DNA from: JAUZPB01 sp050262615
GTDB taxonomy: Bacteria > Bacteroidota > Ignavibacteria > Ignavibacteriales > SURF-24
Direction: 5' to 3'
Assembly: GCA_050262615.1 (NCBI GenBank)
Contig: JBLNEL010000112.1
Coordinates: 1-37,526 of the forward strand
DNA: 37,526 bases
Every line of letters begins with the position of its first letter. The first letter of the stretch is position 1. This document shows positions 15,825-23,881 of this stretch, piece by piece. Position numbers and translations under genes: made by a program. Below the pieces are notes generated by a model. It worked only from the letters and a program-made list of their open reading frames with translations. It did not search any database and was not told the origin of the DNA.

Positions 15825-17051
15825 CTACACTGCCGCAAGTAATTGTTGCATTCTTTGTTTATTATTCGAATATGCCATTGCGTTCTCCAGGGAAATCCGC
15901 TTTGCCAGATAAAGCCTCTTTAAATCCTGCTCCATCGTGTTCATCCCAACCGGTCCCCCCTGGTTTATCATCATATATATTTCGCTTGTGTTATTGTTCT
16001 TTATCGCCGCTCTTACACTTGCATTAACCACAAGAACTTCTTTTGCAAGTACCCGCTTGCCGTCCAGACTTGGAATAAGCTTCTGTGATACTACTGATAC
16101 CAGTACGTCTGCCAAACGGTTGCGCACCCTTTCCTGTTCACTCGGATGTACTTCGGCTATAATTCTGTCTATCGACTCAACTGCTGAAGAAGTGTGCAGA
16201 GTTGAAAATACTTTATGACCTGTATCTGTAACTTCCAAAGCTGCCATTATCGTATCAGGATCCCTCATTTCGCCGATTATTATGATATCCGGATCCTGCC
16301 TTAAAGACTGAATGACACCTTCTTTGAACGACAGCACATCGCGCCCGACTTCCCTGTGTCTTATTATGCAACACTTTGACCTGTGAACGTATTCAATTGG
16401 TGCAGCAATTATAACCACATGTGCCGGATCAGATTGATTATGCCAGTCAACTATTGCATCCAGCGTTGAGGACTTACCCGAACCTGTAATACCTGTGATT
16501 AAGCTTAGACCCTGCTTAACATAAGCGTGACTCAAAACCTTAAGAACAGACGGATGAAAACCAAGAGATTCAATTGAACGCACCGTCGTTGAAATAGCCC
16601 TCATATTTAATGCCAGAAAATCTAGATCAAAATATGCATCGGCCCTGAACCTTACATCTTCATTTTTCCTCTCATATCTGAATGTATACGAAAAGTCAAG
16701 ATTCCTGGTCACTGTCAGATATGAGCGCTGATTTTCATTTAACAGATTTAATATAAGTACAGCCATTTCATCTGCCGAAAAGGTCGGCATATCGCGCATT
16801 GGCTCTTTTTTGCCGAAAACTCTAAGCCAGATGTATCCGTTTGTACCATGTCCGCCGAATTCGATATCCGAAGCTTCACGCTCAATCATTCCGGTTAAGA
16901 GTTTATTCACCATTGCCCAGAGAGTTTTCTTGTCATTATCACTGAGATAATTGAAATGCTCTATCATGTATGTTATCCTGTCGGGACCGAAAATCGTCTC
17001 GGGAATTGTAGATACAAAATTGCAAAGTATTCTTTTTACTTCATCTATCAT
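15825..17051 (-). CDS. pilT: PilT-like retraction ATPase with altered Asp box
   Basis: A 408-residue hexameric secretion ATPase of the PilT branch. It has an N-terminal PAS-like part, Walker A GITGSGKS (187-194), Walker B DPDIIIIGEMRD (253-264) and a His box TGHKVFSTLHT. The PilT-type C-terminal region includes QGGPVGMNTMEQDL. There is no zinc-binding tetracysteine, unlike PilB. The Asp box, normally I-E-D-P-I-E-x-V-H, here reads IIAAPIEYVH, so the usual Glu-Asp is Ala-Ala. This may weaken catalysis or change its regulation. The presence of PilT separates the locus from a pure type II secretion system and suggests fibre retraction. It lies 56 bases after the PilB-like gene. Confidence 0.92.
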   Translation of the reverse strand: MIDEVKRILCNFVSTIPETIFGPDRITYMIEHFNYLSDNDKKTLWAMVNKLLTGMIEREASDIEFGGHGTNGYIWLRVFGKKEPMRDMPTFSADEMAVLILNLLNENQRSYLTVTRNLDFSYTFRYERKNEDVRFRADAYFDLDFLALNMRAISTTVRSIESLGFHPSVLKVLSHAYVKQGLSLITGITGSGKSSTLDAIVDWHNQSDPAHVVIIAAPIEYVHRSKCCIIRHREVGRDVLSFKEGVIQSLRQDPDIIIIGEMRDPDTIMAALEVTDTGHKVFSTLHTSSAVESIDRIIAEVHPSEQERVRNRLADVLVSVVSQKLIPSLDGKRVLAKEVLVVNASVRAAIKNNNTSEIYMMINQGGPVGMNTMEQDLKRLYLAKRISLENAMAYSNNKQRMQQLLAAV

Positions 17052-17106
17052 TTAATACTCTTTTTTTATCTTCTCTGCTTATCCATTAATTACAAGTAAT
17101 TTTTAC

Positions 17107-18894
17107 CTAGTCATCGGTAGTCGAAGCCATTACTTCCTGTATCGAAGTAAGCCCGAGCTTTACTTTTTCAAATCCGGCCTCTCTCAGGTTGAGTGTTCCG
17201 TCTTTCCTTGCCTGAATGCGGATTTTTTCTTCGTCTACTTCACCTCCGGCTTGCACTATGATCTGCCTGATCTCTTTTGTAAAGTATAACGCCTCATGAA
17301 TTGCAAGCCTGCCTTTATAACCGGTGTTGCCGCATTTAGGACATCCGGCAGGTTCGTATATTTCATAGTCACGCCATTCGGCTATATTTAATCCGGCTGA
17401 AGCCATAAGACCTTCATCAAAATTACGCAGCCTTTTTTTACAGTCGCATAACTTCCTTATAAGCCTCTGGGCAACAATTATATTAATTGCATATGCAATC
17501 AGAAATGGCTCAATTCCCATTTTATAAAGCCTTGAAACTGCACTCGGAGCATCGTTCGTATGCAGTGTCGAAAATGTTAAGTGGCCTGTGTTTGCAAGCT
17601 TTATCGCAACTTCTGCTGTTTCCTTATCACGCATTTCACCTACAAGTACTATATCCGGATCATGACGCAAGATAGCCCTTATGGCCTGCTCAAAGTTCAT
17701 CTTGTGGCCGATCTTAAGCTGCCTTGCTCCTTCAATAACATACTCCACCGGATCTTCGACTGTGAGTACGTTTACTGTTGGATCAATTACCTGGTAAAGG
17801 GCGGCAACAAGCGTCGTACTCTTACCGCTTCCGGTCGGACCGGTCAGAATTACCATCCCCTGTGGTTTGTTAATTGACTTAACAAACGCACTGTTGGCAT
17901 ATCCGGTCAATCCCAGCTTGCCTAAATCTTTTATGACCTTTCTGTCATCAAGAATTCTTATTACAACAGATTCAAACTTGTTCTTTAGCTCGGTCCCGAC
18001 CATCGGCAGCACGGAAACCCTGAAACGAATTGTGTGGCCGTCTACTTCGCGCTGAATAAAACCGTCCTGCGCCTTTTCCCTTTCAAAACGGTCCAAACCC
18101 TTTGCCCTGTCCTTTACTACCGCAATTACTGCCTCAGGCCAGGTGTTCTCCTGCATGAACCAGAGCTTTAAATCACCATCAACCCTGAACATAACATCTG
18201 TCCTGTTGCCCATCCTCGGAACAAAATGAATGTCACTTGCTCCCCGCCTTACCCCTTCGATCAGAGCACCTTCTACAAGGTTAATTAGCGCACTTTTGTT
18301 TATCTCTGCCTCTAAGGCCTCTTCATCAAGAGAGTCTTCCTTGCTCTCTATCGAGATCTCTTCGGGCGACTCCTCCATGGCCTTCAGGAATTCATTCTCG
18401 GGCGGGACTAATATCTGTATAAGCTTCTGATAATCTTTTTTTCTTATGTAACTTACTTCATACTTCTTGGCATTAAGCGCATAGGCTATCTTGGTTATGC
18501 TCCTGTTGGTAGGATCAATTGCAGCAAGTATCAGCTTGTCCTTTATCTTCTCATCATACTGGAACGGAATAACCTTGTGCTCCAGCATCTGCTTTTTTAC
18601 TTCATCGGGACAGCTGTTTATTATTTTCTTTATCTCTTCTATTCTCGACTCGGGTATCTCTTCGACCTTGATATTCAGCTCCCTGAAGGCATAAAGTATC
18701 GAAACCTGACGGAAGATCGTGTCGTGATCATAATTAAAATCTTCAACCAGTATCTGTGCAAGGTTTCTTTTTACCTTGCCGTCATCACTTAACTTTACCC
18801 TTAAAGCCCTCTCCAGTATCTCAACATCAATGATGCCTTTCTTTAGAAGAAGGTAACCGATCTTATCGGTCATTTCGAGATTTGAATCGATCAT
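17107..18894 (-). CDS. pilB: PilB/GspE assembly ATPase
   Basis: A 595-residue extension ATPase. The N-terminal GspE_N domain (about 10-165) precedes a RecA-type ATPase (about 200-590). Key motifs are Walker A GPTGSGKS (352-359), an intact Asp box TVEDPVEYV, Walker B DPDIVLVGEMRD with E420, and the His box TGHLTFSTLHT. A tetracysteine zinc site (C483, C485, C518, C521) is the hallmark of PilB/GspE. It powers polymerisation of pilin from the inner membrane. The start overlaps the PilC-like gene by four bases (ATGA), implying translational coupling of motor and platform. Confidence 0.96.
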   Translation of the reverse strand: MIDSNLEMTDKIGYLLLKKGIIDVEILERALRVKLSDDGKVKRNLAQILVEDFNYDHDTIFRQVSILYAFRELNIKVEEIPESRIEEIKKIINSCPDEVKKQMLEHKVIPFQYDEKIKDKLILAAIDPTNRSITKIAYALNAKKYEVSYIRKKDYQKLIQILVPPENEFLKAMEESPEEISIESKEDSLDEEALEAEINKSALINLVEGALIEGVRRGASDIHFVPRMGNRTDVMFRVDGDLKLWFMQENTWPEAVIAVVKDRAKGLDRFEREKAQDGFIQREVDGHTIRFRVSVLPMVGTELKNKFESVVIRILDDRKVIKDLGKLGLTGYANSAFVKSINKPQGMVILTGPTGSGKSTTLVAALYQVIDPTVNVLTVEDPVEYVIEGARQLKIGHKMNFEQAIRAILRHDPDIVLVGEMRDKETAEVAIKLANTGHLTFSTLHTNDAPSAVSRLYKMGIEPFLIAYAINIIVAQRLIRKLCDCKKRLRNFDEGLMASAGLNIAEWRDYEIYEPAGCPKCGNTGYKGRLAIHEALYFTKEIRQIIVQAGGEVDEEKIRIQARKDGTLNLREAGFEKVKLGLTSIQEVMASTTDD

Positions 18895-20267
18895 ATAAAG
18901 AAACTCCGGAGATAATTCAGCATAAATCCCATGGCCGGATTCTTTGGACTGATTGTAGCTGTTTCAGCTGAAACTAATGTCAATAATATCATAACAATCA
19001 TAATAAACATCGCAATAAATACCTGTATCATCTCAATTATATTCTTTAATTTATACGTTGTCTCACTTTCATAATAATTTGCTAGCTGAAGTGCTGTGTT
19101 CTTAATAGTTCCGGTCTCTTCTCCCGAGTGGAACCTCGAGAGAGCTGTCTCAGTAAAGACTTCCGTTGCAGCAAATGCATCTGTTATTCCAACCCCCTTT
19201 TTAACCATCAGAGGTATTGCAACATTTTTTATCCTGTCTTCAAAGTAAACATTGCCCGTCGCCTCAGCGGCAATCCTTACAGGCTCTATACTTTCAGCCG
19301 AACCGCTGTACATCGTGTAGAATACGCGGCAGAAAACTTCAATATATGTCTTATGAATAAGCGTACCCATTATCGGTACCTTCATCATAATTTTGTGCGC
19401 TATTAGTCGCCCCTGCTTTGTAGAGGCAAGCCGCCATAATATAACTGGCGGAACAAAAATGGCCAGTGATACAAGTAACTTATTTCCCATCAGGAAATCG
19501 CTTATCTTAAGTGTAAATGCAGTCATTGGAGGCAGTTCCATTCCAAATCTTACAAACAGCTTTGCAGTTTCAGGAAAAATATATCCGACATAGAACAGTA
19601 CTGCCAGCAGCAGTACAAAAACTGTTACCATTGGCGTGATCAGCGCGCTCCTGAGATTTTTCTTAAACTCTTGTCTTCTCTCCAGGAATTTTGCTGTTGC
19701 CCTGTAGATCTCAGTCATATTACCGCTTTTCGATGCCAATCCAAGCATGTAAGCTGTAAATTTCCCGAAAACTGACTGATATCTTAAGAAAGTAGCTTCA
19801 CTGTCTGCGCCTTTCTTTAACTCATTATTGATATCCTTTAATGATTCCCTGAGTGTTTTATTCTGAATATCATTTATCAGAAGAGTCATAACCTCATTAT
19901 ATGGAAGCTTCTGCTCAAGAAGTTCGGCACTTATTTTTACATACGAGACAATTTCAGCTGTCGGCGGCTTCATATTGAAATCAAGCAGCTTCTTATTTAC
20001 TGAGATAACATTATATCCTAGCTTATTAAGAGCTGCAACAACTTCACCTTTTGTAAAAGCTTTCTGCTCGCCGGCTACGGGCTTTTCATTTCCTTTTCGT
20101 ACTTTATATAAAAACGTCGCTTTGCGTTCAATGCTTTTGACTTTAAGCTGGTTCTTTTCTGCCAGTTTCTGGATCTTCTTTTTACCCTCACTGGCTGTCT
20201 CAGCCGATAACGATCCGCTGATTAGTTGTCCGTTGGCCTTTTCTGCCGAAAATCTTAATTCAATCAT
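18891..20267 (-). CDS. pilC: PilC/GspF inner-membrane platform protein
   Basis: A 458-residue platform protein with two GspF cytoplasmic helical domains (about 105-205 and 305-405) and three membrane segments (about 209-230, 263-282 and 412-432). It is somewhat longer than most PilC proteins because of an N-terminal region of about 100 residues and a tail of roughly 25 residues after the last membrane segment. It anchors PilB and PilT and turns ATP hydrolysis into fibre movement. It is the first gene of the minus-strand machine operon, preceded by a plausible promoter at 20304-20334. Confidence 0.94.
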   Translation of the reverse strand: MIELRFSAEKANGQLISGSLSAETASEGKKKIQKLAEKNQLKVKSIERKATFLYKVRKGNEKPVAGEQKAFTKGEVVAALNKLGYNVISVNKKLLDFNMKPPTAEIVSYVKISAELLEQKLPYNEVMTLLINDIQNKTLRESLKDINNELKKGADSEATFLRYQSVFGKFTAYMLGLASKSGNMTEIYRATAKFLERRQEFKKNLRSALITPMVTVFVLLLAVLFYVGYIFPETAKLFVRFGMELPPMTAFTLKISDFLMGNKLLVSLAIFVPPVILWRLASTKQGRLIAHKIMMKVPIMGTLIHKTYIEVFCRVFYTMYSGSAESIEPVRIAAEATGNVYFEDRIKNVAIPLMVKKGVGITDAFAATEVFTETALSRFHSGEETGTIKNTALQLANYYESETTYKLKNIIEMIQVFIAMFIMIVMILLTLVSAETATISPKNPAMGFMLNYLRSFFI

Positions 20268-20303
20268 GACTTATAATCGAAGAATTATAGGATTTTTAAA
20301 TGC

Positions 20304-20334
20304 GTAAGTTATTTATTTGTAAGTAAATGTCAAA
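20304..20334 (-). promoter_or_regulatory. promoter of the pilus machine operon
   Basis: The minus strand reads TTTG (20334-20331), 19 bases, then TAACTTAC (20311-20304), matching TTTG-N19-TAnnTT with the last two -7 bases different. It lies 37 bases before the ATG at 20267 and is probably the main promoter for the nine-gene operon. Confidence 0.45.
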
Positions 20335-20404
20335 ATACTTTAAACTAATTTCATAAAAGTTTTAATTTTTAGAACTTATACCCTTACCTGCTTCTCTTAA
20401 AAAA

Positions 20405-20450
20405 ACAAACAAAAAAGGGCTATTAAAAGTATTTCAACTCAAAATAGCCC
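20405..20450 (-). terminator. intrinsic terminator after the proximal pilin gene
   Basis: GGGCTATT (20417-20424) pairs with AATAGCCC (20443-20450) around an 18-base loop. On the minus strand it is followed by TTTTTTGTTTG. It separates the pilin transcript from the machine operon downstream, so pilin can be made at a different level. Confidence 0.8.
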
Positions 20451-20490
20451 ATCAATTGTATTTTATTTCAGCAGATGCTGAGTAACTTAT

Positions 20491-20871
20491 TTAGTTACTG
20501 CTTGTTACTTTACAAGAAGTTGGAGTAACTGTTACTTCTACAGAAATTGTATTGCCATCGTTACCTTTTTCTGTTCCTGTACCTGTAATTGTAAATGACT
20601 GGCCTGCAGCTGTACACTCATACTCGCCGTTTCCTGTCTTTGCAAGTGAAGCAGGAATTGTCCAACCGTCAAATTTATTTCCGCCACCGCCTAGTTCTGT
20701 TGGCTTTCTATAGTATTGCTGAGCCATTGATCCTAAGTTCTGTAAATCAGAGATGACTGCATCCCTGTTAGCACTGGCACTGCTTGCTGAGAACATGTTG
20801 ATACCAACTACTACGGCTATACCAACTATGATAACGCCTAAAACGATGAGTAATAATTGTTGTTGACCCAT
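20491..20871 (-). CDS. pilin-like protein with two-residue leader (copy 1)
   Basis: A 126-residue protein starting MGQQQLLLIVLGVIIVGIAV, a long hydrophobic N-terminal helix like that of type IV pilins. If a prepilin peptidase cuts after Gly2, the leader would be only Met-Gly and the mature protein would start QQQLL, without the Glu5 used by most pilins for assembly. A globular C-terminal domain follows, with MAQQYYRKPTELGGGG, FDGWTIP and a beta-rich end. C86 and C120 could form the disulfide of a D-region. It is paralogous to the 126-residue protein at 21296. A GGAG ribosome site, a sigma-54-like promoter and a strong terminator make it an independent unit just upstream of the machine genes, as expected for a major fibre subunit (inference). 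Confidence 0.8.
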   Translation of the reverse strand: MGQQQLLLIVLGVIIVGIAVVVGINMFSASSASANRDAVISDLQNLGSMAQQYYRKPTELGGGGNKFDGWTIPASLAKTGNGEYECTAAGQSFTITGTGTEKGNDGNTISVEVTVTPTSCKVTSSN

Positions 20872-20933
20872 TGCGAACTCCTATTTTTTTGTGTTTGTTT
20901 GATTAAAGAAAATGTCGATTCTGTTTTTTGATC

Positions 20934-20950
20934 ATCCATTATTGTGCCAG
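20934..20950 (-). promoter_or_regulatory. possible sigma-54 promoter of pilin copy 1
   Basis: The minus strand has CTGGCAC at -24 (20950-20944), a perfect half-site, but TGGA in place of TTGC at -12 (20938-20935). The spacing is that of sigma-54 promoters, and the ATG follows about 60 bases downstream. With only half the consensus it is a moderate call, strengthened by the better copy in front of the paralogue. Confidence 0.4.
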
Positions 20951-21295
20951 ATGTGAAACCGTCAATAAATTATTCGTTTTAAGTTCATAAACCCGGTTTT
21001 GACTATGCATATACATCTCGAAAATTTTAATTACCAGGCTTAACGGAATTAAATCCCGGAAAATATTACCTGTTTTTACTCTTCTGGCGACTCCGAAACA
21101 CTTTAAGCCACATTGAATCAATTACCCCCTCCCACAGATTTTTCATATGTAACCATACCTTAGAGCTTTCAGGTAATTTTTACATGTAGAATAGTAATAC
21201 TTAGGTAACTTTGCAGCCGGCCTTAAGTAATTTTTTACTCTGCCGGAATAATCAATATCAAAAGAACAATTGTTAAAAAGATCAAATAGATTTAA
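20951..21295. other. intergenic region between the two pilin genes
   Basis: No gene is convincing here; a 60-codon frame at 20939-21121 has no ribosome site or familiar sequence. The stretch should hold upstream activator sites for copy 1 and the end of the copy 2 transcript. I see the separated inverted repeat GCCGG/CCGGC at about 21216-21246 and the 10-bp palindrome AACAATTGTT at 21266-21275, but no clear terminator. Confidence 0.4.
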
Positions 21296-21676
21296 TTAAT
21301 GTACAACATCAACCTTGTAAGTATCAGCTCTTATCGTAATTTTAACCTCAACTGGCACGTTGGCTGTAACGACCTCATTGCCAATGGCAGTAATCACAAT
21401 TTCATCAGACTTAACATCTGCTGTATACTCACCATTTGCTGTTTTTTCCAACATCTTTGGTATTGTCCAGCCTGTAAAACTCTTTTCTCCTCCACCTGAA
21501 TTGCTAGGCCTTCTGAAGTATTGCTGTGCCATTGAAGCAAGATTCACACCTTCGTCTATAATATTGTTTCTCTTAGCCTCAAGCGAGTATGAATGGAATA
21601 AATTAACCCCAATTACTATCGCAATTCCTACAACAATAATCCCTAACACTATTAAAAGTAATTGCTGCTGTCCCAT
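21296..21676 (-). CDS. pilin-like protein with two-residue leader (copy 2)
   Basis: A 126-residue paralogue of the protein at 20491, of identical length and with the same start (MGQQQLLLIVLGIIVVGIAI). It shares MAQQYFRRP, a Gly-rich turn, GWTIP and NGEY, while the rest of the C-terminal domain differs. It has no Cys, so it lacks the possible disulfide of copy 1. It carries the same odd features: Met-Gly leader and no Glu5. It is transcribed alone from a good sigma-54-like promoter, with AGGAG six bases before the ATG. The two copies may be major and minor subunits or alternative fibres. Confidence 0.8.
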   Translation of the reverse strand: MGQQQLLLIVLGIIVVGIAIVIGVNLFHSYSLEAKRNNIIDEGVNLASMAQQYFRRPSNSGGGEKSFTGWTIPKMLEKTANGEYTADVKSDEIVITAIGNEVVTANVPVEVKITIRADTYKVDVVH

Positions 21677-21722
21677 GAATTCTCCTGACAGAATTAAATT
21701 TTTATTCTTTATTTGTTACTAT

Positions 21723-21739
21723 AGCAAATTCCAAACCAA
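21723..21739 (-). promoter_or_regulatory. sigma-54 promoter of pilin copy 2
   Basis: The minus strand reads TTGGTTTG, four bases, then TTGCT, matching YTGGCACG-N4-TTGCW with the essential GG and GC exactly ten bases apart; only C, A, C of the -24 box differ. Transcription would start near 21712, giving a leader of about 36 bases to the ATG. The NtrC-family activator in this window is the obvious candidate regulator. Confidence 0.65.
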
Positions 21740-21831
21740 AAAATAAAGGTATACTTCCTCTTTCTACGGTACTGTTTTTGATGCTTAGAACGATTTAACT
21801 GCTTTAAGTATTTTTTTATCTGGATGAATTT

Positions 21832-23868
21832 ATGTTTTTAGCTGGGATATTATCAATATTTCAAATAATTGTTCTGCCTGGTTTGATTCTGCTAAAGGTC
21901 TTTAAGATCAGGACCAATGGAATTTTGCAGCTTCTTCTGTTTTCGATGGGATTAAGTCTGTATTCTAACTATATATTAGTATGCACTCTTGTATTCATAA
22001 GACTCTATACTGCTCCTGTGATATTTGTAATATTTATTGCCGAACTATCTATTCTCTGCTATCTGGGTCTTCATCACAGAATTTTGTCCCAACTAAAAAG
22101 AAATACCAATAGTTACTATCAATACTTAAAAAGCTCTTTGTCTGATCTGACTGATCTAAACAGGATAGCATTCATTTCCTCTGCTGTACTTATTCTATTT
22201 TTTATTTCTTTGATCTATGCTAGCGCCGGAGATCCATGTTATTTTACTGATGCCCTTATGAACTGGAATAAACGTGCAGCCACTTGGGCAACTAATAATT
22301 TCCCATACAATACAGGCCATTACCCGCAGATGCTGCCTGCAAACCTTTCACTGATCCACATTTTTACAGGAGTTCCGGCATCTGATCTTTTCCTTAGAAT
22401 TGTAACATCACTTTTCTTTGTTGGCAATCTTTTGATTTTCTTTGACCTGGCACTTATACGCAGGTCACTTGTACATCTTTCCGGTCTCTGGATTTACGGA
22501 ATAGTGCTTGTAGTTTTCTATACAATAATTTTCATATTGGACGTCAACGCTGACATTCTGGCTTCATTCTTTAGCTTTCTGGCCTATTATGCTATCATTA
22601 GTAAGAAAGAAGAACATTTTGATATAAAAACAATGAGTCTGGTTGCTGCTTTTGCATCTTCTGCTGCTGAGGCTAAACTTGCCGGAGCATATATACTCTG
22701 CATATCCTTGCTTTGGATTTTATATATCACTTATAAGAATCGCAGTAATATTTCGCGAAATGAAATCCTGCGGACAGGCAGTTGTCTATTTTTTATATAC
22801 TGCGGAAGCATGTTATGGTATTTAGTTAAACCTGCTGATATGTATGCCGGACTTGATCAGTCGGTCTATCTTGCACCTGATTACTTCAGCAGAATTGCCG
22901 TATCTGTACAAATGCTCTATTATAGTGCGGGACCAGTACTTTTTTTCTTTCTGTTAATTACTGTAGCTGCTTCTTTATTTACAAAAGAAGCAAGACTTAT
23001 AGTTCTCTTTATAATAACTCCGGCTATTATCCTTTGGGCATTGTTTTTCGGAGCTGATTTTAGAAATATTAGTTTTGCTATTCCTTTTGTTTCATATTCA
23101 TCAGCATATGGGCTGCAGTTTATTTATAAAAAATTAGTTAATAGCCGGAATGGAGTGCTAATTCAGCAGCACAAAAGACTAAAGCAAGGTGACAGAAGCA
23201 TTGTCATGCAGATGGCTTTTATTATGATTTTAGTTTTAACAATTGTTATATGCAGCACTAGTTATGTTTTTAATATGGGAATTAATCTGGCTTATCTTTT
23301 TAACAGGTATTATTTCTCAAGTTATCGGATTCTTTATACAAGTGAAATCGGGTATTATAAATATATTGAGTATTATCTTACTGCGATAAAGGTTCTATGC
23401 CTTATTCTTCTTGGACTGTTTTTTTTACGAAACCTGAGATTAAGATTTATATATATCTTTCTTTTTTCTATTGCTCTGTCAATAGTGCTAAACTATAGTA
23501 GCCTCAGCAAAGAAAGTATATTACGAAAACAGGAAGAAGGTATCCGGCTAACTGACATTCATAACCTTTATCATAATATATATAAATATATTAAGGACCC
23601 ATCTGAGAAGGGCCGTATAATAACAAACAGCCTTGCGTTTTATAAACTTACATCTCCTCCAGGGTTCAATGTCAGCTATAAAGATTTTATAACAAAAGGA
23701 GATATTGAAAACAATACTTCTTATAATCCCCGGTATACATATTTCTTGTTTGAAAGAAACAAGTTTGCTAAAGGAGACATAGATTCCATTTGTGAAGAGC
23801 TCAACTTTAAGTACTGTAAAGTATTTTTTGACAATGGCGATTATATTTTCCTAAAATTCCATAGATAG
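21832..23868 (+). CDS. polytopic membrane protein, GT-C glycosyltransferase-like
   Basis: A 678-residue inner-membrane protein with roughly a dozen hydrophobic segments. The first large non-cytoplasmic loop (about 132-175) contains GDPCYFTDALMNWNKRA and YPQMLPANLSLIH. An acidic residue in the first extracytoplasmic loop next to aromatic residues recalls GT-C lipid-linked sugar transferases, with D134 or D140 as possible catalytic positions. The last 100 residues are a soluble C-terminal domain. The family call is by eye. It lies divergent from the pilins and tail-to-tail (13 bases) with a Wzi-like gene, so a role in surface glycan or pilin glycosylation is possible but unproven. Confidence 0.7.
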   Translation: MFLAGILSIFQIIVLPGLILLKVFKIRTNGILQLLLFSMGLSLYSNYILVCTLVFIRLYTAPVIFVIFIAELSILCYLGLHHRILSQLKRNTNSYYQYLKSSLSDLTDLNRIAFISSAVLILFFISLIYASAGDPCYFTDALMNWNKRAATWATNNFPYNTGHYPQMLPANLSLIHIFTGVPASDLFLRIVTSLFFVGNLLIFFDLALIRRSLVHLSGLWIYGIVLVVFYTIIFILDVNADILASFFSFLAYYAIISKKEEHFDIKTMSLVAAFASSAAEAKLAGAYILCISLLWILYITYKNRSNISRNEILRTGSCLFFIYCGSMLWYLVKPADMYAGLDQSVYLAPDYFSRIAVSVQMLYYSAGPVLFFFLLITVAASLFTKEARLIVLFIITPAIILWALFFGADFRNISFAIPFVSYSSAYGLQFIYKKLVNSRNGVLIQQHKRLKQGDRSIVMQMAFIMILVLTIVICSTSYVFNMGINLAYLFNRYYFSSYRILYTSEIGYYKYIEYYLTAIKVLCLILLGLFFLRNLRLRFIYIFLFSIALSIVLNYSSLSKESILRKQEEGIRLTDIHNLYHNIYKYIKDPSEKGRIITNSLAFYKLTSPPGFNVSYKDFITKGDIENNTSYNPRYTYFLFERNKFAKGDIDSICEELNFKYCKVFFDNGDYIFLKFHR

Positions 23869-23881
23869 CACAATGCTTTCT

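Noticed and set aside
20939..21121. 60-codon frame between the pilin genes, minus strand
   Set aside because: It has no ribosome site, overlaps the promoter region of pilin copy 1 and resembles no known protein.
21192..21201. TAGTAATACT as a further copy of the palindromic operator
   Set aside because: It is a lone incomplete copy in AT-rich DNA far from the other sites and not aligned with a promoter box.
21353..21359. TGGCACG as a sigma-54 -24 box on the plus strand
   Set aside because: It lies inside the coding region of pilin copy 2 and no TTGC follows at the right spacing.
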